A DNA stretch of 64,000 nucleotides, from the NCBI RefSeq assembly GCF_000516985.1, contig NW_006917102.1, forward strand, positions 1 through 64,000. Direction: 5' to 3'. The position numbers were made by a program, and so were the translations under genes. The notes below the pieces were generated by a model. That model was given only the letters and a program-made list of their open reading frames with translations, was not told the origin of the DNA and ran no database searches. Of this stretch, positions 14,075 to 26,985 are shown in pieces; position 1 is the first letter of the stretch; each line of letters opens with the position of its first letter. Origin of the DNA: Pestalotiopsis fici W106-1 (lineage: Eukaryota > Ascomycota > Sordariomycetes > Amphisphaeriales > Sporocadaceae).

Positions 14075-14085
14075 TGCCGGATCCA

Positions 14086-16140
14086 TTCTCTTTTAAACTA
14101 CTTTTATTTGCCTTTAACTACGGATTGCTATTGCTTTAGTCTTAATTACCACAGAGTTATAAACAAATTCAGAGACAAATTAAATACGAAGCAAGTCCGG
14201 ATTCATATTTATTAATATATTGGATTTAGTTTCCGAGCTGTGCTAACGTGCGTCTAAGATTTGCTCCATTGCAAGGCTGATTAAGCTCCCATTTCGACAT
14301 GCCCATATTGTCCTGGTACTCCTTGTCGGGCTCGTGGTATTTTCCAACAGTGGATATCTGCAAACACTGGTCGGCAGTTCTGTAATGACAGGCGTGCTCA
14401 CAATTAAAACAATAAAAATGTTGAATTGCAAAGGCTGCGAAATAATTCTGTCAAATGGATGGACAAGCACAAAAGAAACGCTAATGTCTCCCAAAGCAGC
14501 CCAATCACCCGAGCAGCAAAAGCGCGGACCGAGACGAGCGAATTATAATCGAAGATGAAAGGAGAAAACGAAAGACTCGTGGCCTGGACTTGGGCCAATT
14601 CCAAAGCAAGACCACACGGAGATCGGGGAGAATGGTATGCCGTAGAATAGATTTGATGGTTGTGTTTGTTTTGTGAGAAGAGCTGCTGTTGGATTCGTAC
14701 GGATCGGGGAAGCCAGAAGACCCAGCAGGCACGAGCAAGACAATGGACAGGCTACGAGCATGAATCATCACGAGGTACGGCACATTGCGAGGTCGGGAGA
14801 AGATCAGTGTTGGGAGTATTTGTTGGAGACTCACTGGAACCAACAAAAGCCCAGTACTCATACTAATACTGCTTAGAAAGTGGCGCACGGAGTATAATAG
14901 ATATCCAAAGACATGCAAAACGGCTTGCAACACCGTGTCCATGCTGACGGATAAATGCAGCACTAGCCGAGACCGGGTAGAATGTAGACTGAGGCCGCAT
15001 GAGGAGACCATGAGCATGCGGATTTGAAGTTATCACAATTTGAACGAATGGCGGGCGCAAGGCGACAGGCTAACATTGGAATCGAATCAGGGTGAGAGAC
15101 CGGGCAAAGCCAATTGCTGGTCTGCGAACGGTAGCTGGGGTTGTCACCGAACCCAGCACAATTCGACAGATAGTCTGAGCGAATTGCAAGAGATACTATG
15201 CTCATGCCAGTGGAACTACCATGATCGAGAGCAGGTTAGATCGACGGGAACAGACAGAAACATTCCAACGCTTGTATCTTGGACAAAGAAAGGGACTTGA
15301 ATTCAAGACAGGGCTGACACAATGGCCATGGCAGAAACAATCCGATGGGGCCAGTTCAAAGGTGAAACAGCGCGCTAATGGAGGAAGCGAGAATAGGATC
15401 AGGAGCTGGCTGAGCCTCTAAATTGTGTGCAATCAAGCGTGAAGCTGAGTCGCGGTGAAAGCAAGGCCAGCGATGGGAGGATACTCGGGGCTTGCAGCCA
15501 GAATGATGGCAGGTCACGGTTGAGTGGCGAAGCACAGCTGAGGCCTGGCAGGGCGTGTTCGAACCGCAAGATGTGTGAACTCCAGTTTGGCGTTGAAATC
15601 GTCAAGTTGCGTTGTAACAATTGCTCAGAGAAATGGAATGTTCTGTAATGCACGCCTGACCTCTGTGTCGAGATGAGACTGGGTGAGTAGTTCAAGTTCG
15701 GATCTGCCAAGTCTCCAGACACTTGCCAATGGAACTGAATGGGAAGTTCTTTGATGGAGGGAATTGTCACCAAGCACTCGTCTGGTGGAATCCAATTCTC
15801 AAACGAGAAATCCCGGCAGAGGTGTGGTTCAAGTTGGAAAATATCAATGTCTTGAGCATTGAAGTTTCATGACGTTGAGAAAACAATCAGGCCATCACAA
15901 CGTGTGTGCTGCAAAAGTTTATGCAGACGTAGGGCAAAAGGGAGTTGTGCAATGGAGGAATGTGAAAGCAGGTTCATGGATTGTGGGAGAGTGAGGGAAT
16001 GTCCGGGAATGTGGCCAAGACCAAGTGAGGGTGTACATGTCAAGAGTGGCCTAATCCAGGCATCAGTGATCCCCAAACATCATCTTGCCCTTTTCCTTGT
16101 GCGAATCGGCGGTCGGGAGTATCGGAATCGTTCGAGTCAT
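14086..16140. other. Gene-free stretch of normal composition
   Basis: Composition is balanced and CpA/TpG are present, so this part was not RIP-mutated. Open frames are short, overlap one another on both strands and show no domain, signal peptide or splice-linked continuation. The longest is 170 codons on minus (14,505-15,017), a Ser/Leu-rich translation typical of a chance frame. I see no gene. Confidence 0.55.
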
Positions 16141-16164
16141 TGAGTTATGACTGCAATCTTCTTG

Positions 16165-16870
16165 AGCGGCCTCGTGTTCGCTGTCTTGATCCTTCCCAAA
16201 CCCACTATATGTATTCTCCTCTTTCTCTCAAAGCCTTCCTCAGTGTATGTATGTTCCCTCTCTTGCAGACACCTTATTCCCCTTTCTTCTTGTTTGGCCT
16301 CGCAGGTGGGAGTCTCGGAGTCATTCGCATCGTAGGGTCGGGATTGTGAATTCTTCTTGAGCGGCCTCGTGATCGCTGTCCTGATGCTCCCTCAACCGCG
16401 TGTGCGTATCCCTCCTCTTTCTCCCAAACCTTTCTCTGAGAATATGTATGTTCCTCCTCTTTCTCAGTGTATGTATGTTCCTCCTCTTTCTGACAACTTG
16501 CTTCTCTTTCTTGTGTGGTCTCGCAGCATCTTCGGCGTGCTCGGCATCATCGTGACGCTTCGGATTGGCATGATCGGCGGCGTCGGAAAACTCATCTTCA
16601 GCGGCCTCGGGATCGCTGTCATGTCCATCCTCCCACCGTGTGTATGTGTCCCTCCTCTTTCCCACAGTCTCTTGCCCATATGTGTATCCCTCCTCTTGCG
16701 TCCCCTGTCAACCATGCACATGTCTTTTCTACCTTCTTGTGTGGTCTCGTGGAAAGGTCAGGATCGTGGCAATCGGATGGCATATCTTCAGCGGCCTCGT
16801 CATCGCTGTCGTGGTGCCCTCCTCCGGCTCCCCCCTCAACCTTGTATGTGTATGTTCCGCCTCTTTTGCT
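16165..16870 (-). repeat. Degenerate minus-strand array of acidic and basic peptide modules
   Basis: On the minus strand four copies of a module read D-S-(D/E)-x-E-A-A-(E/Q)-(E/D)-(E/D). Their plus-strand AGCGGCCTCG cores start at 16,165, 16,360, 16,600 and 16,790. Spacings of 195 and 240 keep the first three in one frame; the last interval (190) breaks frame. Between them lie about eight copies of a basic module, RKRR-(D/N)-(T/I)-H-T and variants, seen on plus as TATGTRT..CCTCCTCTTTC (for example 16,402, 16,443, 16,470, 16,644, 16,682, 16,846). The longest frame (16,321-16,665, minus) holds two acidic and several basic modules. I do not recognise the protein; it is a remnant of a repeat-protein gene or an exon set I could not join. 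Confidence 0.5.
16443..16497. repeat. 27-nt tandem duplication inside the module array
   Basis: Two adjacent, nearly identical copies of TATGTATGTTCCTCCTCTTTC plus six further bases. On the minus strand this duplicates the basic peptide RKRRNIHTL/I in frame. Confidence 0.75.
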
Positions 16871-16989
16871 TGTTCCTTTCCCGTCTTCCCTTCTTGTTTC
16901 TTTTCATGGGCTCGTGCTCGGTCGTCGAGGGTATGACTGCGGTCGACAAGTGGTTGGAGTGTTGGAAGTCTGATGGAACCGCTCGTTAG

Positions 16990-19900
16990 CCCAGCCATAA
17001 TGCATTGTGAGCTTGTTTGATGGGCTTGGTTTGAGTTTGCAGTCGACACTACAAAATGAGAACCGAAAAGCAAACTTGGAAGGATTCTCAACGAATGAGA
17101 TCAAGACTGGGCTGAAAAGAAAGTGCTCATGGGAGTGACACGGGAAGAACAGACATGAAGCAGAAACTTTCAGTGCAGAAAGCATGCCACTGAAAGAGCT
17201 CTCCGGAATGGAAACTCTGCACAGTAGGGAATGTCTCTTGGAGAGGGACTGTGCAAAGAATAGTCAGGAAAGGAGAGGCGACTCCAAGAAGTGAGGTGTT
17301 GCCGGGTGGAGGTGATCTTCCACTTGAAAGATATTGCAGAGAGGCTTGGAGTCGACAAACACCGTGGATTTGGGAGAGAGAAAACTTACAGTAAGTATAA
17401 GGCGTTTTGAGAGCTCCAACTGTCACGTTGAAGCTGTTCAAAGATTAGATTGAGAGAGAGAAATTTTTTGACGAGGGTATCTGGCTCCTGGGAAGGAGCA
17501 AAGTGCAGAGAAATGGATTCTAGGCAGCAAAGTTGAGAGATGGCGGTGGACAGTCGAGTGGAATAATCAACTGGCTACGTACCAGTCCTTGAGCAAGCCT
17601 TCAGCGCATGGAACATTGCGTGCCTAGAGAAGTTGCAGGAAGTCACAATAATTTTCTCCCAGCAAGAGGGAAAAAAAAGAAAATCACAGATCTGGTCATG
17701 TGTCACACTCGCAGTCAAGTTGAAATTGCTATATCTTTGGCATTGGGCAAAACAGATTGATGGTTCTCACGAGTAGCCTGACCCTAGCAGCATCTTATCC
17801 TACGCGCATGCTCTTGCATTCGAAAACGTGAAAGTAATTGCAAGTATTTTTCATCTTTGTCATGAAGTTTGTCAAACATTCCGCCCATACTTTGGGACCT
17901 GCATGATGATCTTGGTCGAGCATCACGTTGCTGTACGTGGGGAGAACGATTACGTATTCCAATAGAGATGGACACCAGTCCTGGAGCGCTTTCTACACAA
18001 GGTAGCTGCTGTCGACAATGGCAAAGACGGCCAAAGTTTTGAAACCATTGACGCAATGAACTTGTCACGATTGCGACACGCTGACATATACACATCTTGT
18101 GAGTTGGCACTTTCTCTACAACGGCGAGCAAACCGGCCAAATGATTTCGTACCAGGAACTTTCGATTTTTTCGCATGATTTGATCGAAAGACTTCTCGGT
18201 CGTTTGAAAGGGGAGAGTCCGTGACATTTTGTGCTTCGTTCTTGGGAGCAGGACATGTGCCTGGAAGATGGAAAACTACCTAGGCATTCCAATAACCCGC
18301 TCAATGACAGTTTAGCATGTTCCGATTGTCCACAACATTGATTTTCAATGTCACCTTGAAGCTTCAGTTGAACTTTCCATGCCAATTTCATTATATAATG
18401 CAATTGGAAATAATGCGTGAGGCATATTGGAAATCTATACTGGAATATGTCAACTCCCGTAAAAGAAATCCGTCTCACAGCGGCCGGGCCATTGCGCACC
18501 AAGTGGTTTTCAATCTTTAGCTTGGCAGCTATACAGGGGCTGCGCACTGGCAGGTCGCTCCACTGGCTTTGAGTGGGAATGGCATGGCCCCGCGCAGCTA
18601 GGCATGACCTCTGACGTTTTGCGTCAAGATCAAGCAAGGCTTCTGTGGCTGTCTTTGGCCATGCTTCGAACCCGGCGCGCATGCAATCAATCCGGCCCTG
18701 CAACAGTTTGCTGAATTCGATTCAAGAACTTTGGGTCAGGGATATTGGAGTGTATCATGAGCCCACAAAAGCTGCACAATTCTGTGTTTTTACGGTCGCA
18801 GCTTGTTGGTCTTCAAATTGATAGCAGTAGATTCAACACTGTCTAGTTGCAAATAGCACAATGCATATCAACGGCCTATTTATGATCTTCCATTGAGTGT
18901 AAGGTGGCCTCGGACAGTTTACCTGTTTTGATGGCCTCGAAGTCGCGTATTCCATGAGATTGGAACACCCGTCCTCCAAGTAAATGGCCAGGTCGATTAG
19001 AATTGGATGGGCTCCAGTGCCACGGTCTCTCGAGGCAAACTTGGTGGCTTAATGCCGACTTTAGAATTTGGGCAAATCACGGCGCCATGCGTCCTCAGCA
19101 TGTCCTCGATTTCTTATACGCATCTCTGGCCGAGCGATGGCCGACTATAGTCACGTTGAAACCCCGGCACCATGAAGACGGGACGGGAGAGTTTCCATTC
19201 TTCTCCGAGGGATATAGTATGCTGCAGTGATGATCGACGCGACGCAAGAGTTCCGCATGCACAAGCGGCGATACCGAGCCTCAAGGTTTGTCTTGCCGAG
19301 ACGGGAGTTTTGCGCGCCAGGATCCTGTCAAAGTGTTTTGTTGAAACAAACATCAAGATGGAAAGACACAGAACGTGGATGTCACACTCTTTGCGGGTGG
19401 TTCACCTGGATTAGTTCGGTTCGTGAGAACGGAGTATATAATAAATCCAAGCATTTTATTCCATCGTCGACTCTGTTGGGCGCTGTTGTTGAGTGATTCA
19501 GAAGGCAGGATCATTACTTCGGTCTGGCTTTTGCAAATGTGCGGTCCTTATGCCAGTTCCTAACACTGGCATCTCACACTGGGCTATTTGAAGGGGGCAC
19601 CCGACACTTTGGCAGAGAAACCCCAGACTGCTCCACTATACCATTTTACCAGGCACAGACACTAAAGTTTCCAGATTGCAGTGGGCTTCTTTTCGCAGCA
19701 TCGCGTCAATGCATGCAAGAAGCTAGCGGACATTTTCCAAGATGCCAATGCATCCTTCAATTGATTCTTTACTGCTATTGACTGAACTTGCAAGATTGCA
19801 GAGATATCCGAGAAAGATGAAGACAGAACGAAGTATGTGCATCAGTCGAGCGCATGCGCGGTTCATCAGCATTCCCAGGAACCAGCAATAAGCTTGCCCC

Positions 19901-22900
19901 GCGAATACTATTCTCTTACGCCAGCGAGTATACCAAATATACTACGACCATCCACGGAGAGCTCGACCAATTACACGAATCAAATCAAGAGCAAAGAGCT
20001 TTGTGGTTGGGTATAGTCAAATTATTGTGGAACATTTTTAGGGACCTCCAATTGTAACCTGAAGCCCAAATTCAGAGGTTCTGTGCCATACTGGGCGCTA
20101 TAGTATATTCCATCGGGAGGCTCCACTAGATTCCACGGCTCGGTAATGCAAGCTGCCGCTTGTCCCTAGCAACCATGATCCATAAGAAAAAAGTGCACAC
20201 GCGGGAATGAAAAGGTCAAGTCTGTGAAAGCGTCCATCCCCATATTCTTTTTGATTCAACCTCGAAAACGAACAACGTGCCAACATTGGAGAATAGATGG
20301 GCTCGTCTTTGCCATGGCCGCTGCCAATGCCCTCCAATACAGTCTTGTGCCTCTCGATTACCCAACCAGCTCATGAACTCGTCCATCTGGGAGTTTCCAT
20401 TTCGCTTCACTGACCCGTGGGGACACTAGCCAGGAGATTGCTCGTCTTGGAGAACTGGGCAGTTGGCATATCATGCATTTCAATTCTCAATGGTTCTTTT
20501 AAACTATCCATTCCTGTATTTCGAATGCATTGCTCGCATTTCTGATCTACTCCATGCAGTGTGCCATGCAGCGGTTGTGGTGCATCAGTCGCCCTGCCAA
20601 GCAGCGATTAGGCCGCCTAACGCTGAACATGCACGCCCGGGGTCCTAGCACCATGTGCACACAATAGCAACAATTCATCCCGACCAATGTCCTTGGATGC
20701 ATGATTCAACCTACGAGATCAACGACACTGTCGCATCCCCCGAACGGGACGAAAAGCCATCTTGACCCATTCAGACCCGATATTAGAGGCAGTCTATTCT
20801 AAGCTATCGTCTGAGCCAAAGGCGGCAGAAGCTACGAATCCATTTGTCCATCTCACCATCGAGCCGAGCCACGGCGCAAGGCAAAGCATAGACATGACGA
20901 TTGCTAGAGGTTTGGCTCTTTTCAGAACTCGTGGCGAGCTGCTCACGACGGCCAGACCCATTGATGGTCTCGGATCGAGGGGCAAACACAGCAAGTCCCA
21001 ATTGTTCAACTATTGCTTCTATCAGTCTCGGCAAAGGGCATGGTACGTCGAGAGGGTCATGTCCATGTGCCCGTAGGGCCGCTGTGAAGCGATAGAGCCC
21101 ATGATTTTCGGCATCCCAGAGTTGAGGCAATTCCATGGCAACAACATTGACCAAATGGCAGAGGGCAACACATCATACAATAACATTGTGGTTCTTGTTT
21201 CGCCGAATTTTTCATTCTCTTCAATGGCACTCTGGTTCCAATCGTTCAACTTGAATTCAAATGATTGCAGCCATGCTTTTCCCAGATCCAGCGTCACCTT
21301 TACATTTGGACCACGACTACGTGTTGGAAATTGGCACGCTCAAAAAGCAAGCCAAAGAGATGTCTTCAGGATGGTCTAGAAACCGACAGACACGACAAGC
21401 CGACAATACTCCAAACAGGAACTGGAATCCAAGATACGCAGAATGGCTGCTGAGGATCTTTTGGACAGCTTCCGAAATTGGAAATGTGGATGCTCTCTAT
21501 GGTGGCTCTCGCTCCAGTTTTCTGTACACCGATACGTCGACTGGGAAGCTCATGGTGGAGGAGATCACTTGTCCGGCCTGCTCAATTATTGCAGCAGCGG
21601 GTTTTCAGGCGGCCCTACTGTTATCTATGCTGCGCATTGCTTTGACCATGAGTGCAAGCAGCTCTGGTGAAAGCTCTGGATTCCCACCACAGGGCTGTCC
21701 CAAGATTGTAACATGGTATCCCTCGGCTGTCTCCGGATGGTCTTCTTGGGAAGGCTCGCACCCCTTGGACTCTACAGCCCGCGTCCACAACTGGAAAATG
21801 TATCTTTATCAGTAACCTTGCCTTTCGTGTCTCCCTCCTTAGCACCCACGCCTTTTTGGCCTTTGTAGATCCCACAATAGATTGTATTGAATAGCAGTCG
21901 TGATATGGAATCTGAGAATCCATTGGGCTATGTAGTTTGTTGCTATGATTGATGGCACGTTGCCGTGGTTTTCATTCAAATCACTTTATTAAATAGAGTC
22001 TTGTCAAACAATTGCAGCGTGGTTTGAATTGCGCAATATCATCACTGGCACATCGTCTGGGGCAATTCGCCCTTTCGTGAGGAGAGTGCAAAGTTTCAAT
22101 ATAGAAAACCGTGAGAAAATTGTTTTCTTCCTCCGTGGGACTGGTGCAGAGAATGAACGCACTTACTAAATCGGATAGATGTGTGTTGATATTGCTAATG
22201 TTTGGAGATGATGTGGGCTAGGTATAGACGTTTTGTACTCCTGTTTTACAAAATGAGACATGCTTTGCTCGACCACGAGCCAAAGTTTGCAAGTAGACAG
22301 GTGATGACAAGGGACCTGGCGAGGTTCTGACCAAGATGGCAAAGCTTTTCGGCTGCAGCAGCACAAGCCAAACTTCTCTGCAAAGAAGTCATATTGTAGG
22401 ATTCATGTCCTGGTCCCGCCAACTGTCAACTCGAATTGCTTGCAAATACTGCCAGCCTTGTGGGATTGGTCCATTTTCATCCATCACAGGCACATGTGGC
22501 TGTTTGGTGTGCGTTGATAGCTTCACATGTCGGTCTCGCTATGTTGCGAGTATATGTGAGTTGAGTGAGTAGGGACACTTCCATGGGAATGAGCCTAGAG
22601 GCGCAATCAACTCTATACGGTTTGTTGGATGATGCGCCTATGGCAAAGAATCATTGCAAGACAATGTGGCAATGCAGCCATCTATACATGGATACTGAAA
22701 AAGAGAGTGACAAGATCACATGTGCAGCTTGGCGATCCTACCTGCGCTGACGCCGGTCCGGGCCGGGAGCATAGAAGCATACATCTTTCCCAATGTGCAT
22801 GCGAAACGATGCAGTTCTTTCGGGTTATACATCTAGTTCCTGGTCGCAGCAAGTGACTACGGCTTGAAAGAAAAGTACGAATCACAAAGGACGGCTCATG

Positions 22901-25900
22901 GATAGTCTAGAAATGCAAGAGCTCCCGTTGATATATTGTATTCTGACAGAAATGAAGGCATACATTGCACATGGGTACTTCATTTCCTGACAAAAAGCAA
23001 GGGGCCATAAATGCGGCAGCGAAGCTATATATGTCGGACGGAATGGACGCGACGAAACATGAAAGGCTGTGAAGAAGTAATTCTGGGAGCAGTTATGTCA
23101 GCCCTCTTGCATCCCTCTACAGACCCAAGACAACTAACAGCTTCTTACCTGGACTTGAGCAAATCTGATTGGGAAGATCCTACTTCTCCATGTCCTTCTG
23201 GAGCACATGAGCTACGAGAGGGCTGACACGGATTGTCAAAAGAGGGTACACGAGTGCATGTACACGTAGACATTTTGGCAATTGAGTGATGCTTGAAATG
23301 TTGGGAAGGCAACTGGAATATTGCAAATGCCTCCCCGCTACTGTTTTAGCTCTTCGAATGCCTAGTTTGTGAGCTCTCGACTGGAATAGATACTATGAGT
23401 TCCCTTTGCCACAAACCTTTGGATTTCTTTACACAAGTTCTACACGGTTCTGGTGGCCTTTGGAAACCCCTAATACTGTGAAATGGTCAAAGCATTTGCC
23501 AGACGGTGACCGAACAATAGCATCCGGCTACCAGACGTAGATTGCGAGCAGGTTGATGCCTTGAATCCATGGCTTTACATGTCGGTGGTATTGGGTTTGT
23601 TTCATACACCTTACATTGAGTTGCAACATTGGCGCAACTTGATAACAACAATGTGAGAACATGGCAGAAACTCTGGACCGAAAGAGTGGTAAATAGTCCC
23701 AAGCTCAAATAAGTGCGTTGAACCCAAAGCAAGTCCAAGTGTACGTATCAGAATCAGGGGCAAGGCGAGCCCTCTTGTGTAGTTAATTACCATGCTCAAC
23801 TTCGACCTGCAAAGTGTCAGATATGGACGTTGAGCACTCATCCGATGCAAAAAGATTCTGCAGCTCTTGTGTGCCAACGGGAACCCGATGGATGGGAAGC
23901 AACTGGTTGGGCTGCCAATGCCTTGTGACAGTTAAAGTCAACATTGGATCTCCGCATGCGCGAGAATGACAGCATCATTTACACGTACAGAAACCCATCA
24001 AACATCCAAGAGACATCATTTGGCTGATCCAGACACCTCGCATCCACCCTGAACGGTCGAGGGTGCCGCTCGACGAATTCACATGATCGACATGACGGTT
24101 CCACGAAAAGCACATTAGAGCATATCAGGTTGGACTGGTGCGTGGTGGATCCAATTAGTAACAGAATACTTCGACCTAACGGTCCGGTTGTGCCCAAACG
24201 ACGAGTTCGCAGGCAGCACTTTATGGAAGGGGATGGACGAAGAGGATGACATGGGCGCGGCCGCTTGCTCGGGAAAAGATCCCTTGGATGGTAGACCCAG
24301 CTTGATATGCTCTACACACTGCAAAATGTTCGGAATACTGTAGTCAATATGTACTCACTTTGCAAGCTTCCGGTCTTGTTCCCTCTTCACTTTTACTGAT
24401 CTGTACACGTATTCTTCTTTGACCGTGGCCTGACTCCCTTCTCGTGATGGGATAGCTGAAGCATCATTGGTGGTGTCGGCTAGGATATGTTTATAGGGTT
24501 CCAGGAGCCTAGTAACCAAGCAACACAATGGCCAAAGTGTCAAATCTTGCTGAGGTGGTAGAATTGATGATATCTGGGCATGTTACAGCACAGACGGCTT
24601 AGCTGGCTGGAGACAGATGCCATTGCCAAGTCCTGAGAAATACAGGAGCAAGAGGCTGTTGTTCTGCTTAGGTCCTACCTTTCCCTCGGAAGATGCAATA
24701 CGTGTAGGTCCAGGATATTTGAAAGAGAGTCCCAAATGTCCTGGTGGTTGGATTCGTCCGGTGTTCTTACATCTCGAGATACCAGACGTACCCGAGCTCA
24801 TTTGCTTGCGCTGGAGAATGACAAGGACTACTGGCGCCTGGTACCGCTCCCGTTCGTCGACTTGAGAATTTCAGCTCGTCCAGCCAGCTCGTGGCGAGTG
24901 CAAGGCATGTCCATTCCACGAGACACGACGACTCTCTGCCCTCTTTCGTGGCCATGTTCAGGGCACCACGAGCCTGGAGGAAAGAGAATACCTGTCAATG
25001 TCAGGTGTTAGTCGGCTGAATGCGATACAGAAAAACCCACGAGTAAATGTGTCCCTGCCCAAACCTCAGTCAGTATATGCAGCGTCCACTGTGCAAGATG
25101 CGCCCCAACTTACCGTTCTGTCATGGTAAACCATTGCGCTCTACTTTACAGAAACACGGCCACGCGGGGGCATTGTCTTGCTTGGGCAGGTGAGTCACAG
25201 TACGACACTGAGCTGTCGAGTCCGCACAGGGACTGACCCTCCGGACAAAACAGCCCAGTACCTTGCAAAATAGCAATCGCATATATGGTTCCGTGTTTCC
25301 TGGAGGCCAGGAACTCTGCAGATATCCTATGAGCCGAGCTTCGTCAACAGAAGCTGGATTTTAGCACAGTTTTGCCGGTGAATGGTAATGTTAATGCTTG
25401 GCCTTGAGTATAATAAGGCACTCAATCCACCGGAACCGTGAGACATTTTCGTCATGTCAATGGATTGGATTATCGAAGAATGGCCAAGAGGCCTACTACG
25501 GGTGCGACATCGGCAGTTGTTTCTATTGATGAGACTTGACAATTTGCCAACAATCACAGTGCTTCAGCGGAAGCTGGGCTTGGTGTCGAAGGCTCCTTTG
25601 GTGCACCGAGATCCCAGAGAAGTGGCCTTGTATAATGGATTGACGGGTAGTATGGACCAAAGAAGCCAGTCTTTGCGGCTCCCCTTCGACCATCTCGTGC
25701 ATATTGCTCTTTGCAGCAAACCCCGGGACCAATCAACCGTCAAATCTTTTGAACAGCACTCGTCGCTGTTGGCTGTCTGTGAGAGTATTCCTGGTGCTCG
25801 TGGGTGGATAGCCGGCTGATGTTTATTGAATGGCGGCGAACAGCCCAGAGATGCGTTGGGGCTCGCGAGCTCCGTTTTCCTCATGCTCCAAGTGTGGTGG

Positions 25901-26985
25901 TGAATCTCAGTGGCTTGATAAAGGAAATGCGGCCCTATTGCTTGCCTGCCAGAGTTACTGGGAGCAGAATGCAAAATCATCCAGCTGGCCAAAACGATGT
26001 TCACACTCCAGTTGCTGGGTGCTCTGCGGCCAGAGCTCAAAAGTGATAAACTGACCCCGAGGCTTCTAGACTGCTCCCTGTTCGTCTGCGACGAAGTCCT
26101 CACCAGGTACTTGAAGACGAAAGATAGACGGTCGGATTGTCCCCAAGAAAATAAGAGGTATTGAATAGCTTCAGAAGAAAGTGCGGAAGAATGCTTTGAG
26201 TAGAAAGGAGGGGCAGTCCGTGATCGCATCCTCTAGGGAAGGTTGGAAAGGGGGAGGGACTTTAATGTAATCTGTCTCGCTTGGCCGTCCACGGGTGTTG
26301 ACATTGGCATGCCTTGCAAAAATTATCACCATAGCTGGAGGGTTACTGGGAAGAAATGGAGTGGGGCACAGTGGGGTTTCGACACAGGAGAGCCTACATG
26401 TAGGTGTAGGGTCAGCGCTGCTGTAGGTTAGGTGCTGATGACCGCCCGCAGGGCTCAAGATCAAGATACCCGCCCTAAGTTTCACGACAATCACAATATT
26501 TGAGAGGATAACACCAAGAATCAATCGCCATGTCTCCCGTGACGTCTTTCACCCTGTTTCCTGCCCAATGGGTTGCTAACCAGGAGCTTTGCAGCAAAGA
26601 AACATGTGACTAAGTAAAAACAACATAAACGTAAGAATAACAATCATGGGCTTTCAAACACTTGCCTGTCGCTTGGGTACCACCATGACTACTACATTTT
26701 ATGCGAGCCTGATTGTTGATGCTTCAGTCAACAGGTTCGCCAACTATAAATGTCCCAGCCCCTCCCCTCCCGTTTCCATCTTTGCCGAAATTACTTCTTC
26801 CTTTCCATCTTTGACACATTCATTTTACATCTCCCAGGCAATGCAGAGCCGAACCCACCACACTGGGCACATAAGCCTTTCCATGGCCTTTCGCACCGAT
26901 ACACGGGCAGGATCAATCATGGCTGTTAGTACAAGGCTTTCATCTCGTCCTGTCTACCCGTTAAGCTCGCTAAATTCATTCCAGG
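16990..26985. other. Gene desert, 10 kb
   Basis: Balanced composition, no coding gene I can support on either strand. The longest open frames are 221 codons (25,564-26,229, minus), 195 codons (18,116-18,703, minus) and 184 codons (21,261-21,815, plus, starting with ATG). Their translations show no motif, no hydrophobic segments of membrane length and no continuation across plausible introns. The region may hold untranslated RNA genes, decayed genes or plain spacer; I cannot tell these apart by reading. Confidence 0.5.

Larger units (their letters stand above)
1..14085. other. AT-rich RIP-mutated block of decayed repeats
   Basis: The sequence is overwhelmingly A and T and almost devoid of CpA and TpG, while TpA is very frequent. 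This is the known product of repeat-induced point mutation, which converts CpA to TpA on both strands of duplicated DNA in ascomycetes. Stop codons fill all six frames, and the only long open frames lie in simple repeats. The remaining C and G sit mostly in CG, GC and CC/GG pairs. The block is most likely a nest of transposon copies, but decay is too deep for me to name a family; I tried to read reverse transcriptase, integrase and transposase motifs and found none that hold up. Composition changes to normal over about 14,075-14,250. Confidence 0.9.

Noticed and set aside
14505..15017. 170-codon minus-strand frame
   Set aside because: Ser/Leu-rich chance translation, overlapped by several other frames, no motif and no splice-linked extension.
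18660..18690. GGGTTCGAAGC on minus, resembling a tRNA B box
   Set aside because: No A box at the right distance and no cloverleaf could be drawn from the flanks.
18116..18703. 195-codon minus-strand frame
   Set aside because: No recognisable domain or signal; isolated in the gene desert. Kept only as part of the desert entry.
25564..26229. 221-codon minus-strand frame
   Set aside because: Longest frame of the desert, but low-complexity Ser/Arg-rich text without motif, and the plus strand is open over part of it.
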